Of a stretch of 64,000 nt of DNA, positions 24,708 through 33,594 are shown one piece after another; positions within the stretch are counted from its first letter, which is position 1, and each line of letters opens with the position of its first letter. Both the position numbers and the translations under genes were made by a program. Source of the stretch: Coprococcus_C hominis (lineage in GTDB: Bacteria; Bacillota; Clostridia; Lachnospirales; Lachnospiraceae); the NCBI RefSeq assembly GCF_020687505.1, contig NZ_JAJEQT010000001.1. The stretch is one strand, 5' to 3'. The notes below the pieces were generated by a model. The model saw only the letters and a program-made list of their open reading frames with translations, had not been told where the DNA came from and ran no database searches.

Positions 24708-25034
24708 TTACACCTCCTTGTAGTGTACTTGCAAATACTTCTTTCCGTATTCCTTCTCGATATTGGAAAGCCCCATATCCAAGGCACGGATCAATAATTG
24801 TCCTTGTTCATCGCTGTCCGATGAAAATTTGAATTTTATGCTTCCGGATGAATCCTGCTCGCATGCACACACATTCTCTGTGAGTGCATCCACCGCATTC
24901 ACGGTATTGATGACAAGCGCTGATACCGAAGCACAGATAATATCTTTGCCTGCGTTCTCATAGCCTGCATGTCCGCTTACCGAAAATCCACGGTAAGTCT
25001 TATCCGAATACATATAAAACACTGCCTGTATCAT
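24708..25034 (-). CDS. prp: Ribosomal-processing cysteine protease Prp
   Basis: A 108-aa protease that trims the N-terminal extension of L27. The catalytic His and Cys are in VSGHAGYENAGKDIICASVS, the family signature. It is placed between rplU and rpmA, the usual Firmicute order, and its substrate L27 has the matching LQFF/A cleavage motif. The ribosome site is weak, so it probably depends on translation of rplU 8 bases upstream. Confidence 0.96.
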   Translation of the reverse strand: MIQAVFYMYSDKTYRGFSVSGHAGYENAGKDIICASVSALVINTVNAVDALTENVCACEQDSSGSIKFKFSSDSDEQGQLLIRALDMGLSNIEKEYGKKYLQVHYKEV

Positions 25035-25042
25035 AGTTTCAA

Positions 25043-25348
25043 TTAAGCGTTGATTGCTTCAATCTTAACCTGAGTAAACGGCTGTCTGTGACCCTGCTTC
25101 TTATGATAGCCAGTCTTTCTCTTGTACTTGTAAACAACAACCTTCTTACCCTTACCTTCGCCAAGAACAGTTGCCTTTACAGAAGCGCTCTTGCAAGCAT
25201 CTCCACAAAGTACATCTTTGTCAGTATTCACTGCAACTACGTCGAATGATACCTCTGAGCCTTCCTCAGCATTAAGCTTCTCTACCTTAATGATATCTCC
25301 TTCAGCTACCTTGTACTGCTTTCCGCCTGTTGCTATAATTGCGTACAT
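25043..25348 (-). CDS. rplU: 50S ribosomal protein L21
   Basis: A 101-aa large-subunit protein: MYAIIATGGKQYKVAEGDII at the start and YKRKTGYHKKQGHRQPFTQV near the end are diagnostic. The frame is open for 26 more codons, but ATG 25348 has AGGAGG at 6-7 bases. It heads the rplU-prp-rpmA unit, which has a near-perfect promoter and a leader of roughly 80 bases. Confidence 0.98.
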   Translation of the reverse strand: MYAIIATGGKQYKVAEGDIIKVEKLNAEEGSEVSFDVVAVNTDKDVLCGDACKSASVKATVLGEGKGKKVVVYKYKRKTGYHKKQGHRQPFTQVKIEAINA

Positions 25349-25426
25349 ATGGTTTCCTCCTATTATCATTACTCGCCAGTTTCGGTGCTGCATGATTGCA
25401 GACTTGTACCCCACTGTGCGGCACAC
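25349..25426 (-). ncRNA. Possible L21-leader-type regulatory RNA
   Basis: The predicted rplU leader is about 78 bases and can fold, including a perfect CTGCA-ATCA-TGCAG hairpin (25388-25401) before the ribosome site. Firmicute rplU genes commonly carry an autoregulatory L21 leader, so one is likely here, but I could not check the covariance model. Confidence 0.4.
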
Positions 25427-25432
25427 TCGTAT

Positions 25433-25461
25433 ATATTAGCATCTGATTGTATGCTTGTCAA
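25433..25461 (-). promoter_or_regulatory. Promoter of rplU-prp-rpmA
   Basis: Minus-strand TTGACA (25456-25461), 17-base spacer, TAATAT (25433-25438). The -35 hexamer is perfect and the -10 is close to consensus. It lies in the gap between rng and rplU. Confidence 0.85.
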
Positions 25462-25499
25462 CACAAAAAATATAATATTTTGTAATTTTTTATGTTAAC

Positions 25500-26678
25500 C
25501 TATTTGATTTCTGAAAATACCTCGTGCAATGCACGTTTTCCTTTTTGTCTTGTCAGCTCGACAAGTCCAAGCTTCGTCATATCCACCACAGTTGTCCGGA
25601 CCGGATCAGTGCGTACATATTCTGCCAGATTCTTCATAAGCTCATGATTATGACTTTCTTCCTTCATGTTGATGAAATCAATCATCACAATTCCGGAAAT
25701 ATTACGCAGCCGGAGCTGCCTTGCAATCTCCTTTGCCGCTTCGATGTTAATCTTCAGGAACTGCTCCTCCGCATTTTTCCCTTTGATTGACTTGCCGCTA
25801 TTGACATCGATCACCGTCATGGCTTCCGTCGGCTCGATTACCAGATATGCCCCGGACTTTAAGTATGCGCGCTTCGAAAGCGTCTTCTCAAGCAGACTTG
25901 CAAGCGAATACCGAAGCGTAAGTGTATATTCGTCCGTATAGAGTGGGATCTCCGAGATTGCTTCCGTCACCTCTGGAATATCGGTCACGATCTCCACATC
26001 CTGCAATGCATGCATCCGCCGGATATCTTTGATATATTCGACCTCCGTGTGGTACAGGCAGGTATATTGTGTTGCATACTCGGACTTCTTCATAATCGAA
26101 TAAAGCAGTCGTGCCTGTCCTTCGATTTCCCGCGTAATCGCAGCATCCTCCGCATGCTCTGCCTGCGTCCGGATAATTCCACCAAGTGTAAGCTTTTTTA
26201 TCCGCTCGATCTCTGCCACATTTCCTTCTGCCAAATAGAACTGCGCATCCTGCTCTGCTATAAGCAGGTTCTGCATCAAAGTCTTTAATTCCTTTTTTCT
26301 TGCACTATCTGTAATCTTGGAAGAAACTCCGACAGGTGCAAAAAGCGTCGTTACCGCGTAATCTCCCTGCAGGGAAATATCTGTCGTCACCGCATAACGT
26401 TTTGTCTTGATCTTATCACGCACGACCTGCACCGTCACGAGATCACCGACCTTTAATTTCTCCCCGTGGTAATCATCCATCGACAGATAACAACTCTCGC
26501 CCTTTTTGATATCCACGAACGCCGCATTGATGTTCGGCGATAGATTCGAGACTCGCGCCCGGTAGACATTTCCAAGGATACTGTCCGCCTCATAACACCG
26601 GATCTCCATCGCTTTTCCATCCTCGAACAGGATTCCAAGCTTCTTCTTATTCCATTCTGTAAATACAAACTGCTTCAT
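25500..26678 (-). CDS. Ribonuclease E/G family protein
   Basis: A 392-aa endoribonuclease of the RNase G type. An S1-like region (ADSILGNVYRARVSNLSPNI, AAFVDIKKGESCYLSMDDYH) is followed by the catalytic DNase-I-like domain with AMTVIDVNSGKSIKG and IVMIDFINM, whose Asp residues bind magnesium, and VVDMTKLGLVELTRQKG. It lacks the zinc-link and long C-terminal tail of RNase E. Family members process rRNA and mRNA. It is downstream of the radical-SAM pair, as often in Clostridia. Confidence 0.93.
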   Translation of the reverse strand: MKQFVFTEWNKKKLGILFEDGKAMEIRCYEADSILGNVYRARVSNLSPNINAAFVDIKKGESCYLSMDDYHGEKLKVGDLVTVQVVRDKIKTKRYAVTTDISLQGDYAVTTLFAPVGVSSKITDSARKKELKTLMQNLLIAEQDAQFYLAEGNVAEIERIKKLTLGGIIRTQAEHAEDAAITREIEGQARLLYSIMKKSEYATQYTCLYHTEVEYIKDIRRMHALQDVEIVTDIPEVTEAISEIPLYTDEYTLTLRYSLASLLEKTLSKRAYLKSGAYLVIEPTEAMTVIDVNSGKSIKGKNAEEQFLKINIEAAKEIARQLRLRNISGIVMIDFINMKEESHNHELMKNLAEYVRTDPVRTTVVDMTKLGLVELTRQKGKRALHEVFSEIK

Positions 26679-26707
26679 ACTCTCTTATCTGCTTCCCACA
26701 TCATATG

Positions 26708-26750
26708 TCACCACGCGTCAGCGTGATGACCTGCGCACGCATCAGCGTGC
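26708..26750. repeat. Two tandem GC-rich palindromes
   Basis: CACGC-GTCA-GCGTG (26712-26725, extendable with one mismatch to 26708-26729) and GCACGC-ATCA-GCGTGC (26735-26750) lie 9 bases apart. The two units are near copies of each other. No T run follows either on the minus strand, so they are not ordinary terminators. They are in the 97-base gap between the TIGR03936 gene and rng. Confidence 0.7.
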
Positions 26751-26775
26751 TTCATTATATCCTGCGGCACATCCA

Positions 26776-27471
26776 TTAAAATCTCGTTCCACTTGCGGAA
26801 AGCGGCTGTAACTCCTCTTTCTCGCCCATGTATGTCTCCAGCCGGTGAATCCGGTAATCATACCGGTTAAACGGTACACCCGCTTCGTTACACATCGCCT
26901 CTACGACAAGCTCCGGCTTTAAGTTATCCTTGCTTCCGGATGCAAGCAGCATATAGACGCCATCCTTGTATTCTTTGATTTCATAGATGAGTGGACGGAT
27001 ATCCGTCAGTTCCTCTTTGGACTTCGTCTTCTTGACGATCTCAACCTTGTCTTTCTCTGCAAATGCAGGCAGCGCCTGTAAAAGCTGCGGTATTGTATCG
27101 TTCTCACATTCCTCGTTTTTGTAGATATAATAGTCAGACGCGGTCACGATTGCCATCGACGGCTTCGCATTGTCCGGAAGCTCGATGATATCCAATACCT
27201 GAATCTCCGGTGGCATCGTCGCATTCAGGCGCGCCATCATATCTTCGGTCGTTGTCACGCTCTCAAACTCTCCATCGAAATATTCCCCCTCCGATGTCAT
27301 GCCAAGCGGCATCGGTGCCGCAAAGGAGATCATCTGGTGAGGCGAAAAGCCCTTCGAATATGAGACATCCAGCTTCGCCCGCCGGATCGCCTTCTGGAAG
27401 AACCGCATAATATCGAGATGTCCAATGAAACGAAGACTTCCAAGCTTGGTGTATTTAATTCTTAGCTTCAA
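26776..27471 (-). CDS. TIGR03936 family radical SAM-associated protein (DUF2344)
   Basis: A protein of about 231 aa: RIKYTKLGSLRFIGHLDIMR, FFQKAIRRAKLDVSYSKGF and SPHQMISFAAPMPLGMTSEG are diagnostic of DUF2344. It is paired with the TIGR03960 radical SAM protein as separate genes here, while fused in other lineages; the function is unproved, though links to RNA modification are suspected. TTG 27471 has AGGAGG at 8 bases and gives a start right at the conserved LKLRIKY; ATG further upstream overlaps that site. It overlaps TIGR03960 by 17 bases. Confidence 0.9.
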   Translation of the reverse strand: MKLRIKYTKLGSLRFIGHLDIMRFFQKAIRRAKLDVSYSKGFSPHQMISFAAPMPLGMTSEGEYFDGEFESVTTTEDMMARLNATMPPEIQVLDIIELPDNAKPSMAIVTASDYYIYKNEECENDTIPQLLQALPAFAEKDKVEIVKKTKSKEELTDIRPLIYEIKEYKDGVYMLLASGSKDNLKPELVVEAMCNEAGVPFNRYDYRIHRLETYMGEKEELQPLSASGTRF

Positions 27472-29326
27472 AGCAGACACCTCCTCCATATGTGGCAGAA
27501 CCACAGCCAGAACACTGCATCCGGCAGTTTCCGGTCGTTTTTCCCTCCTGTGCCTTATGCCACTCCTGTAACAGGAACCCGCGGCTCACACCGACGTCTA
27601 AATGCTCCCACGGGAACACTTCGTCATCCGGTCTTTTTCTCGCTGTATAAAATTCGATATCGACATGATGGTTTGCAAACGCATTTTCATACCGCTGCAT
27701 ATCAAAATACTCTGTCCACGCATCGAAGATGCCACCCTGTTCATACACATCTAAGATTGCCGCACCCAGTCTACGGTCACCTCTTGCAAGCACACCCTCT
27801 AAAATTGAGATTCCTGCATCGTGATACGAAAACTTCAGACTCTTCTGGTTTCGCTGTGCCCGGAAGGAGTCCTTCACATATCTTGCCCGGCGGGTAAATT
27901 CATCCGGTAGGATCATCGGTGCCCACTGGAACGGTGTAAATGGCTTCGGTACAAAATACGATGCCGATGCGTTGATCATGACACGGCCATTTCGTTTTTC
28001 CTTTGGTACATTGTCAAAATATATCTCTGAGATACGCTCTGCCAGATCCGCGATACCATACAGATCCTCATCAGTCTCCGTCGGAAGTCCGAGCATGAAA
28101 TAAAGCTTGACCTTATCCCAGCCACCAAGGAACGCCTGTCTGCTTCCCTCTAACAGATTCTCGTCTGTAATTCCCTTGTTGATAACATCCCGCAGACGCT
28201 GGGTACCTGCCTCCGACGCAAATGTCAGGGAGGACTTCTTGATATCCTGCACCTTACTCATGACATCGAGAGAAAATGCATCGATACGAAGTGATGGCAA
28301 TGACACGTTTACATGATCGGTATCCCGCAATGTAATCAGATAATTCAGCAGCACATCGAGATTCTCGTAATCACTCGAGCTAAGCGAGCTTAACGAAATC
28401 TCTTCGTAGCCGGTATTATCCAGCATCGTCCGCGCGTATTTTTTGAGCATTTCCACATTCTTCTGTCTCGTCGGACGATAGATCATTCCCGCCTGACAGA
28501 ACCGACAGCCACGGATACAGCCACGCATGATTTCCAGACACACACGATCCTGTGTTGCCCGGATATACGGTACAACCGGCTTCATCGGGTATGATACATT
28601 CTCAAAATCAACGACGACCTGACGTTTTACCTTTGCTGGGACATCCTCATATTTCGGTACGACCTTCTCGATCGTTCCATCTTCCTGATACGAAACCTCA
28701 TACATCGATGGCACATAAATACCCGGAATCGAAGATGCTCTCCGCAGGAAATCCTCCCGGCTCATGTCCGAATGTTTATACTGTTTGTACAGATCAAGCA
28801 ATGCATCGTAGCTTGTCTCGCCCTCTCCGATATAGAAGATATCGAAGAAATCCGCCATCGGCTCCGGATTCACTGTACAAGGTCCGCCACCAATCACGAT
28901 CGGATGCTCCTTCGTACGATCCTTCGCAAGCAATGGAATGCCTGCTAAATCAATGACCTGTAATATATTGGTGTAACACATCTCGTACTGGATCGTAATT
29001 GCAAGCCAGTCAAATTCCGAGATTGCCGTCTGTGTCTCCAACGAAAAAAGCGGAATGTGCTCCTTCCGCATGATCGCATCCAAGTCCGGCCATGGGCTGT
29101 ACACACGCTCACAGTACACGTCCTCTCTGCGGTTAAACATGTCATACAAGATCTGAATTCCCAGATATGACATGCCGATCTCATAAACATCCGGAAAGCA
29201 CATGGCGATCCGGACGTCTACCTCACTTAAGTTCTTGCGAACCATATTTACTTCATTTCCGATATAACGGGCCGGCTTTTCAATCTGCATCAAAACCCGT
29301 TCCGGAAGTGCTAATCTTTGTTCCAT
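27455..29326 (-). CDS. TIGR03960 family B12-binding/radical SAM protein
   Basis: A 623-aa protein with an N-terminal cobalamin-binding-like region (MCFPDVYEIGMSYLGIQILY, PIVIGGGPCTVNPEPMADFF) and a radical SAM core whose cluster motif CIRGCRFCQAG (C-x3-C-x2-C) is intact. The tail includes a short Cys-rich segment CRMQCSGCGSATYGGGVCF. Co-encoded with TIGR03936 next to rng/rplU in Clostridia. The reaction is not established. The overlap with TIGR03936 implies coupled translation. Confidence 0.93.
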   Translation of the reverse strand: MEQRLALPERVLMQIEKPARYIGNEVNMVRKNLSEVDVRIAMCFPDVYEIGMSYLGIQILYDMFNRREDVYCERVYSPWPDLDAIMRKEHIPLFSLETQTAISEFDWLAITIQYEMCYTNILQVIDLAGIPLLAKDRTKEHPIVIGGGPCTVNPEPMADFFDIFYIGEGETSYDALLDLYKQYKHSDMSREDFLRRASSIPGIYVPSMYEVSYQEDGTIEKVVPKYEDVPAKVKRQVVVDFENVSYPMKPVVPYIRATQDRVCLEIMRGCIRGCRFCQAGMIYRPTRQKNVEMLKKYARTMLDNTGYEEISLSSLSSSDYENLDVLLNYLITLRDTDHVNVSLPSLRIDAFSLDVMSKVQDIKKSSLTFASEAGTQRLRDVINKGITDENLLEGSRQAFLGGWDKVKLYFMLGLPTETDEDLYGIADLAERISEIYFDNVPKEKRNGRVMINASASYFVPKPFTPFQWAPMILPDEFTRRARYVKDSFRAQRNQKSLKFSYHDAGISILEGVLARGDRRLGAAILDVYEQGGIFDAWTEYFDMQRYENAFANHHVDIEFYTARKRPDDEVFPWEHLDVGVSRGFLLQEWHKAQEGKTTGNCRMQCSGCGSATYGGGVCFEAKN

Positions 29327-29350
29327 TCAATCTGACCTTTATTATTTATA

Positions 29351-30715
29351 TTAGTTCTTAAAGCTGTGGATCGGTGCCGGGATTCTTCCCCCACGATTGA
29401 TAAATGCATCGCAGGAATACTGGTTCACCGGCATGATTGGAGCATAGCCAAGCAGTCCACCAAACTCTGCCTTATCGCCAACTGTCTTTCCGATTACAGG
29501 AATGATACGGACAGCTGTTGTCTTCTGGTTTACCATACCAAGCGCCATCTCATCTGCGATAATACCGGAGATTGTCGTTGCCTTCGTATCGCCAGGGATT
29601 GCAAGCATATCCAGACCGACGGAGCAGACACAAGTCATTGCCTCAAGCTTCTCGATCGTAAGGGCACCTGCCTCAACCGCATCGATCATACGCTGATCCT
29701 CACTGACCGGAATAAATGCACCGGAAAGTCCACCGACATACGAGGATGCCATAACGCCACCCTTCTTCACCTGATCATTGAGCATGGCAAGTGCCGCAGT
29801 TGTACCTGGTGCACCGGAAAATTCCAGACCAATCTCCTCAAGGATTTCACCGACACTATCTCCGACTGCAGGTGTTGGAGCAAGCGAAAGATCGATAATG
29901 CCAAACGGCACTCCCAATCTCGCAGATGCTTCCTTCGCTACAAGCTGTCCAACTCTTGTGATCTTAAATGCAGTCTTCTTGATTGTCTCACAAAGCACCT
30001 CGAAATTCTCACCGCGCACTGCCTCAAGTGCTGCCTTTACAACACCCGGACCACTAACACCAACGTTAATGATGCAATCTGCCTCTGTCACACCATGGAA
30101 TGCACCTGCCATAAACGGATTGTCATCCGGCGCATTACAGAACACAACAAACTTTGCACAGCCGATGGAATCCTGATCCTTCGTAAGCTCTGCTGTCTCC
30201 AATACAATTTCACCGATCAGCTTGACTGCATCCATATTGATACCGGTCTTTGTGGAACCGGTATTGACAGAAGAACAAACCTTTCCAGTTACTGCCAATG
30301 CCTTTGGGATAGAACGGATCAAAAGCTCATCAGCCTTTGTCATACTCTTCGAAACAAGAGCAGAATATCCACCGATAAAGTTAACGCCTACCTTATCTGC
30401 TGCACGATCAAGCGTCTTTGCGATTTCCACGAAATCATCGCTTGTCTTACATACACTGCCACCTACAAGAGCGATCGGTGTAACAGATATACGCTTATTT
30501 ACGATTGGAATACCATATTTCTTAGAGATTTCCTCGCCTGTATAAACCAGATCCTTTGCCTTCATTGTGATCTTGTTATAGATATTATCACAGGTTTCCT
30601 TGAGTGTACCGCCCACACAGTCAAGCAGGCTGATACCCATTGTGATCGTACGGACATCCAGATTCATCCGGGAGATCATTGCATTGGTTTCAATTACTTC
30701 ATTTATGCTAATCAT
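29351..30715 (-). CDS. PFL family protein (UPF0210, DUF711)
   Basis: A 454-aa member of the DUF711/UPF0210 family distantly related to pyruvate-formate lyase folds. Typical features: MISINEVIETNAMISRMNLD at the start, VNFIGGYSALVSKSMTKADE, APTPAVGDSVGEILEEIGLE and VCSVGLDMLAIPGDTKATTI. No activity is known. ATG 30715 has GGAGG at 7 bases and gives the family length; the frame is open six codons further. It is 18 bases after the ACT-domain gene, its constant neighbour. Confidence 0.94.
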   Translation of the reverse strand: MISINEVIETNAMISRMNLDVRTITMGISLLDCVGGTLKETCDNIYNKITMKAKDLVYTGEEISKKYGIPIVNKRISVTPIALVGGSVCKTSDDFVEIAKTLDRAADKVGVNFIGGYSALVSKSMTKADELLIRSIPKALAVTGKVCSSVNTGSTKTGINMDAVKLIGEIVLETAELTKDQDSIGCAKFVVFCNAPDDNPFMAGAFHGVTEADCIINVGVSGPGVVKAALEAVRGENFEVLCETIKKTAFKITRVGQLVAKEASARLGVPFGIIDLSLAPTPAVGDSVGEILEEIGLEFSGAPGTTAALAMLNDQVKKGGVMASSYVGGLSGAFIPVSEDQRMIDAVEAGALTIEKLEAMTCVCSVGLDMLAIPGDTKATTISGIIADEMALGMVNQKTTAVRIIPVIGKTVGDKAEFGGLLGYAPIMPVNQYSCDAFINRGGRIPAPIHSFKN

Positions 30716-30733
30716 TTGCTTTCCTCCATCCAA

Positions 30734-31006
30734 TTACAGTCTGTGCATCATGTCAAAGATTTCTTCCTGCTGTGCCTTGATCTGCACACCAAGTTCCTCT
30801 CCGATACCTGCAAGATCCTCCGCAATCTGGTCATGATCCTTGGATGCAGCTTCAGCATTGACAACCATCATCATATTGAAATAGCCGTCTACGATCGTCT
30901 GGGCAATATCAAGGATGTTGATATTGTTCTCGGCAAGGTATACACACACTTTTGCAATAATACCGACTCTGTCTTTTCCTACTACCGTGATAATTGTTTT
31001 CTTCAT
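30734..31006 (-). CDS. ACT domain-containing protein (UPF0237)
   Basis: A 90-aa single ACT domain: KTIITVVGKDRVGIIAKVCV followed by LAENNINILDIAQTIVDGYF, the ligand-binding fold. Proteins of this family almost always pair with UPF0210, as here, and a regulatory or amino-acid-sensing role is inferred. ATG 31006 has GGAGG about 8 bases upstream; the open frame to 31102 includes sequence antisense to nothing and lacks a ribosome site. Confidence 0.93.
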   Translation of the reverse strand: MKKTIITVVGKDRVGIIAKVCVYLAENNINILDIAQTIVDGYFNMMMVVNAEAASKDHDQIAEDLAGIGEELGVQIKAQQEEIFDMMHRL

Positions 31007-31037
31007 CTTACTCTTCCTCCGTGTATTGAAAATATAC

Positions 31038-31835
31038 TTAAATATCAAGCAGCGCACTGTGTGTATCTCTGTTTGCCACCTGCAAATGAAAATCCCGCAC
31101 ATCGTCTGTGAACGGATTTCCTTCTAACTCCGCCGCAACTGCCGCATAGGCAAGCTCCGGTAAGTTATTTTCCTTTGACAAATGTCCAAGAAAAATAGTT
31201 TTTATATGATCATTGAGCACATCACGGATCAGTTTCCCGCCCGCTTCGTTGCACAAATGTCCATAACTGCTTAAGATCCGCTGCTTGGTCGAATACGGAT
31301 ATGGTCCAACCTGCAGCATGCGAATATCATGATTCGCCTCCACCAAAAGCGCATCCGCGTCTTTGAGTGCCTGTATCATATAACCATCATATCCTCCCAT
31401 ATCGGTCGCAACGGCAATCTTCCTGCCATCACACAGCAGGCTGTAGCAGACCGGATCGGCCGCATCATGCCACGTACTGTGTGCCAGGATCTCAATATTG
31501 CCGACCATAAATGGTTCATCCGGCTGAATACTATGGAACAACCCATAGTCAAGCGTTCCAAGGCTCGTTGTGTATTTGATTTCTTCTATTGTCGCTTCTG
31601 TCGCATAGATTGGAATGCCATACGCTCTTGATATTACACCGAGACCACGTATATGGTCAATATGTTCATGCGTAATCACGATGCCGTTGATGTCTGCAAA
31701 CGTCCGGTCTACGTCCTGTAACGCATCCAGTATTTTTTTCTTGCTGACACCGACATCGACTAATATCCCTGTATTTTCACTGCCAACGTATGTACAGTTT
31801 CCACTGCTTCCACTGGCAATCGTCATCATCTTCAT
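31038..31835 (-). CDS. MBL fold metallo-hydrolase (YycJ/WalJ-like)
   Basis: A 265-aa metallo-beta-lactamase-fold enzyme with the metal motif ITHEHIDHIRGLGV (H-x-H-x-D-H) and a beginning MTIASGSSGNCTYVGSENTG that is typical of the YycJ/WalJ group, proposed DNA- or RNA-processing exonucleases. Later metal ligands appear in VEANHDIRML and FLGHLSKENN. It starts 3 bases after the serine hydrolase stop. Here it is not in the walRK operon where YycJ sits in Bacillus. Confidence 0.88.
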   Translation of the reverse strand: MKMMTIASGSSGNCTYVGSENTGILVDVGVSKKKILDALQDVDRTFADINGIVITHEHIDHIRGLGVISRAYGIPIYATEATIEEIKYTTSLGTLDYGLFHSIQPDEPFMVGNIEILAHSTWHDAADPVCYSLLCDGRKIAVATDMGGYDGYMIQALKDADALLVEANHDIRMLQVGPYPYSTKQRILSSYGHLCNEAGGKLIRDVLNDHIKTIFLGHLSKENNLPELAYAAVAAELEGNPFTDDVRDFHLQVANRDTHSALLDI

Positions 31836-31838
31836 AGT

Positions 31839-33575
31839 TTATCTCGCAATTCCCTCACTCTCCGGGAATAACACTTTCTTCATTTTTTCTTTTAGAAATG
31901 TGGAATCCTTCCATCGTCCCAGCTTCTTTGTGCGCTGCATCATTGCCTCGCCAAACAGCTTCTCCATGAACTTCACAAGGTTCGGTGTGCCGACCGCCCG
32001 GATCTTCACTTTATCCCCTTCAAACTGCAGATCGATCACCTTGTTTGCGACCTCTTCAAGATAGTAAAGCCGGATCTTCAGTCCAAATTCTTTCTCCGTT
32101 CGATCCATCAGCTCACAGCCCGCTGCAACCGGAAGTTTCTTTCCACCGATATCTAAGATCTGATAGATATATGGATGTGCCGACAGATACCCGACGCGGA
32201 TATGATACACCTTTTTTCCATCCCGCACATGCAGTACCAGGTATTCCTTTTTGTACGAGATGCCCAGCTGCTCGATGCCTGTCATATACAGAGAATAAAA
32301 CATCTGATTCGCATTTGGCAGGATACTTGATGCATAATCGGTCACATCGTAGGTTCTGCCTGTATATGGCTTCACCACACGTTCTATATAGGCTGCATAC
32401 GCCGGATCAAGCTGCTTTGCATTCTTTTGATACCGTTTTTCTGCAATATAGTTTTTCAGAGTATCACCGATCGTGGCAAACGGCTTACGGATGAAATTTT
32501 CCTCATCCGCTGCAAACTTACAGATTCTTGCAACCAGATGTCCCTCCGGAAATACTTCATAACCGCCTGCAGTACAGGCGATCACCAGATTCTTTCTCTG
32601 GTTGATATAGACATTCTGTCCAAATACACCGTTGAACAGCCATGCACCATCCTTTAAGCACCAGATCTGATATCCGTACCCTTTCGTGAGCGTTGTATCC
32701 TCGAATTCCACATGTGTCTGTGTTGATTCGCGGATCCACGCCCGGCTTAAAAGCTGGATGTGTTTTCCATCCCGGATGATCGCACCATCATTTAAGTAAA
32801 GCTCACCAAGCTTTACCATATCCTGCAGGGAAAGCTTCATGCCCCAGCCACCGCGTTCAATGCCCTTCGGGCAGCAGTCCCATGTGATATTATGGATACC
32901 AAGCGGGCGAAACAGACGTGACTTCAAATAGGCAAGCATAGAACATCCCGCCCGTCTCGTCACGATTGCTGCAAGCATATAGGTATTTAAGCTATTATAC
33001 GTGAAATCCGTCCCCGGTGCAAAGCTTACATCACTGCCAATAAATGATTTTCGCCAGTCCTCCGCGAAATACGAGCTTACCTCATCGAATTTCACACCTG
33101 CAGTCATCGTAAGCAGATGCTTCACCGTGACTTCCTTCATTGCCTTCTTCGTGAAAAGTCCGGTGTATTCCGGGAAGATATCTACCAGCTTCTCATCAAG
33201 CGATAACAGCCCTTCTTCCATCGCAAGTCCGACCGCCATGGATGTCACCGACTTGCACATGGAAAATGATACATGCCGGTATCCTGCGCCATAAGGCGGT
33301 ACATAATGCTCCGCCACAAGCTTTCCATCCTTTAAGATTGCAATTCCGGCGAGTCCAACCTTTTTATCTTCGGACAATGACCGGATAAAATCATGTGTGC
33401 TCGGCAGATTGATATCTGCCACCAATGGATTACAGACCTTTTTATTCTCTGCTGTATACGCAGGCACAAACTCTTTGCTGTCATTTCCATGATAGATTGG
33501 AAGATTTGATTTCTTCGTCGTTACCATATCATAGAAAGAATCCAGTAATTTTAATTTCAGACTGTGTTGTTCCAT
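31839..33575 (-). CDS. Serine hydrolase, beta-lactamase class C/penicillin-binding-protein-like
   Basis: A 578-aa cytoplasmic-looking protein (no signal peptide). Residues of roughly 60-370 form a class C beta-lactamase fold with S-x-x-K in VSFSMCKSVTSMAVGLA and the second motif FTYNSLNTYMLAAI. A C-terminal region of about 170 residues has no recognised domain. Family members are esterases or peptidases; the substrate is unknown. The ATG at 33575 with GGGGGA at 6 bases is preferred to TTG 33581. Gene neighbours do not suggest a role. Confidence 0.85.
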   Translation of the reverse strand: MEQHSLKLKLLDSFYDMVTTKKSNLPIYHGNDSKEFVPAYTAENKKVCNPLVADINLPSTHDFIRSLSEDKKVGLAGIAILKDGKLVAEHYVPPYGAGYRHVSFSMCKSVTSMAVGLAMEEGLLSLDEKLVDIFPEYTGLFTKKAMKEVTVKHLLTMTAGVKFDEVSSYFAEDWRKSFIGSDVSFAPGTDFTYNSLNTYMLAAIVTRRAGCSMLAYLKSRLFRPLGIHNITWDCCPKGIERGGWGMKLSLQDMVKLGELYLNDGAIIRDGKHIQLLSRAWIRESTQTHVEFEDTTLTKGYGYQIWCLKDGAWLFNGVFGQNVYINQRKNLVIACTAGGYEVFPEGHLVARICKFAADEENFIRKPFATIGDTLKNYIAEKRYQKNAKQLDPAYAAYIERVVKPYTGRTYDVTDYASSILPNANQMFYSLYMTGIEQLGISYKKEYLVLHVRDGKKVYHIRVGYLSAHPYIYQILDIGGKKLPVAAGCELMDRTEKEFGLKIRLYYLEEVANKVIDLQFEGDKVKIRAVGTPNLVKFMEKLFGEAMMQRTKKLGRWKDSTFLKEKMKKVLFPESEGIAR

Positions 33576-33594
33576 CGGCAATCCCCCATTTTAT

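Noticed and set aside
29366..31111. A 581-codon open frame on the plus strand across the PFL and ACT genes
   Set aside because: It is antisense to two well-supported genes, is very rich in Cys, His and Arg, and has no ribosome site. It is a shadow of their codon use.
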